A stretch of DNA of 5,864 nucleotides, taken from the NCBI GenBank assembly GCA_021840785.1, contig JAKBXD010000124.1, forward strand, positions 1 to 5,864, in the 5' to 3' direction. The stretch is from Pseudomonadota bacterium. Lineage in GTDB: Bacteria; Pseudomonadota; Gammaproteobacteria; Acidithiobacillales; Acidithiobacillaceae. The position numbers and the translations under genes are program-made. The notes below the pieces were generated by a model. It had not been told where the DNA came from. It worked only from the letters and a program-made list of their open reading frames with translations, and searched no databases. Below are positions 5,607-5,864 of this stretch, one piece after another (position 1 is the stretch's first letter; each line of letters begins with the position of its first letter).

Positions 5607-5743
5607 CCGTCGCCCTCATCCGGGGCCGCGTCAGTGCGCGGGGTTGCGACCGGCAAGCGTAGTGACACACCGCCCGTTTTCGGCGGGGTGGCGCGGAGCT
5701 TGTGAGGGAGTCGCGCGCGCAAGCGGCACGGGGCGACGGGTGA
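5603..5743. repeat. 13-bp perfect inverted repeat nested around a small hairpin
   Basis: TCACCCGTCGCCC (5603-5615) and its exact reverse complement GGGCGACGGGTGA (5731-5743) are 115 bp apart. Near the centre, CCGCC (5670-5674) and GGCGG (5682-5686) form a hairpin with a CGTTTTC loop. No ORF lies inside. The left arm overlaps the GTG start of the DUF2958-like gene. It may be a remnant of a small element, a regulatory structure or coincidence in GC-rich sequence. Confidence 0.4.
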
Positions 5744-5864
5744 GGCTGGCAGGACCATAGGAGACGGAATGGAGAACAGGCGCGGACGCCGATCTAAGGC
5801 TTAAATCTGGGGGTACTATGGGTGCGGGTAGGGGTGAGATCGTGGCGTAGCGGGCTTCCTACGC
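5607..5864. other. Non-coding right edge; leader region of the DUF2958-like operon
   Basis: No gene of convincing size is seen on either strand. Besides the nested inverted repeat it holds an 11-codon ORF (5769-5804, MENRRGRRSKA) with AGGAG 5 nt before the ATG, too short to call. There is also a hairpin at the very end, GCGTAG (5845-5850) pairing with CTACGC (5859-5864) around an 8-nt loop. No clear sigma70 promoter for the minus-strand genes could be found here. Confidence 0.4.

Noticed and set aside
5663..5676. GACACACCGCCCGT resembles the universal 16S rRNA segment near position 1400.
   Set aside because: Flanking sequence has no rRNA similarity; the match is about 13 bases within a GC hairpin and is taken as chance.

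Overview
The window looks like a piece of an alphaproteobacterial-type plasmid or other mobile replicon. The evidence is a KfrA-like plasmid DNA-binding protein, a DUF2958-like plasmid gene and two decayed tyrosine-recombinase tails. The host cannot be named from the sequence. Acetobacteraceae or Rhodospirillales would fit the GC-rich right half and the style of the KfrA protein, but this is inference.

Left part (1 to about 2200). The C-terminal end of a beta-class DNA methyltransferase enters from the left edge and ends at 193, followed by a GC-rich hairpin and a T-run. Convergent to it, on the minus strand, is a 444-residue PIN-domain nuclease with a coiled coil and a C-terminal beta-rich region (365-1699). 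A 64-codon plus-strand ORF of unknown role (1828-2022), possibly leaderless, comes next. It runs into a frameshifted remnant of a phage-type integrase C-terminus (2016-2194).

Middle (2200-3940). A DUF2806-family gene (2304-3305) is bracketed by two integrase tails. The second tail (3356-3401) is shorter and lies just before a YfbU-family gene (3428-3937). The arrangement suggests layered integrations that left cargo genes behind. These genes have AT-richer third positions than the right half.

Right part (4017-5864). All genes are on the minus strand. A DUF2958-like gene (5082-5606, start uncertain) overlaps by ATGA a 68-codon gene (4879-5085). A strong hairpin without a U-tract (4846-4868) follows, and then the KfrA-like gene (4017-4655) under its own sigma70-type promoter (4692-4720). 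That promoter is covered by four TGRTAY hexamers spaced 10, 9 and 10 bp apart, a likely autoregulatory operator. The right edge (5607-5864) is non-coding as far as can be seen. It holds a 13-bp inverted repeat nested around a small hairpin and another hairpin at the very end.

The PIN, DUF2806 and YfbU genes beside a methyltransferase and integrase scars have the look of an accessory, possibly defence-type, region. No complete known defence system can be recognised, and no joint function is shown by the sequence.
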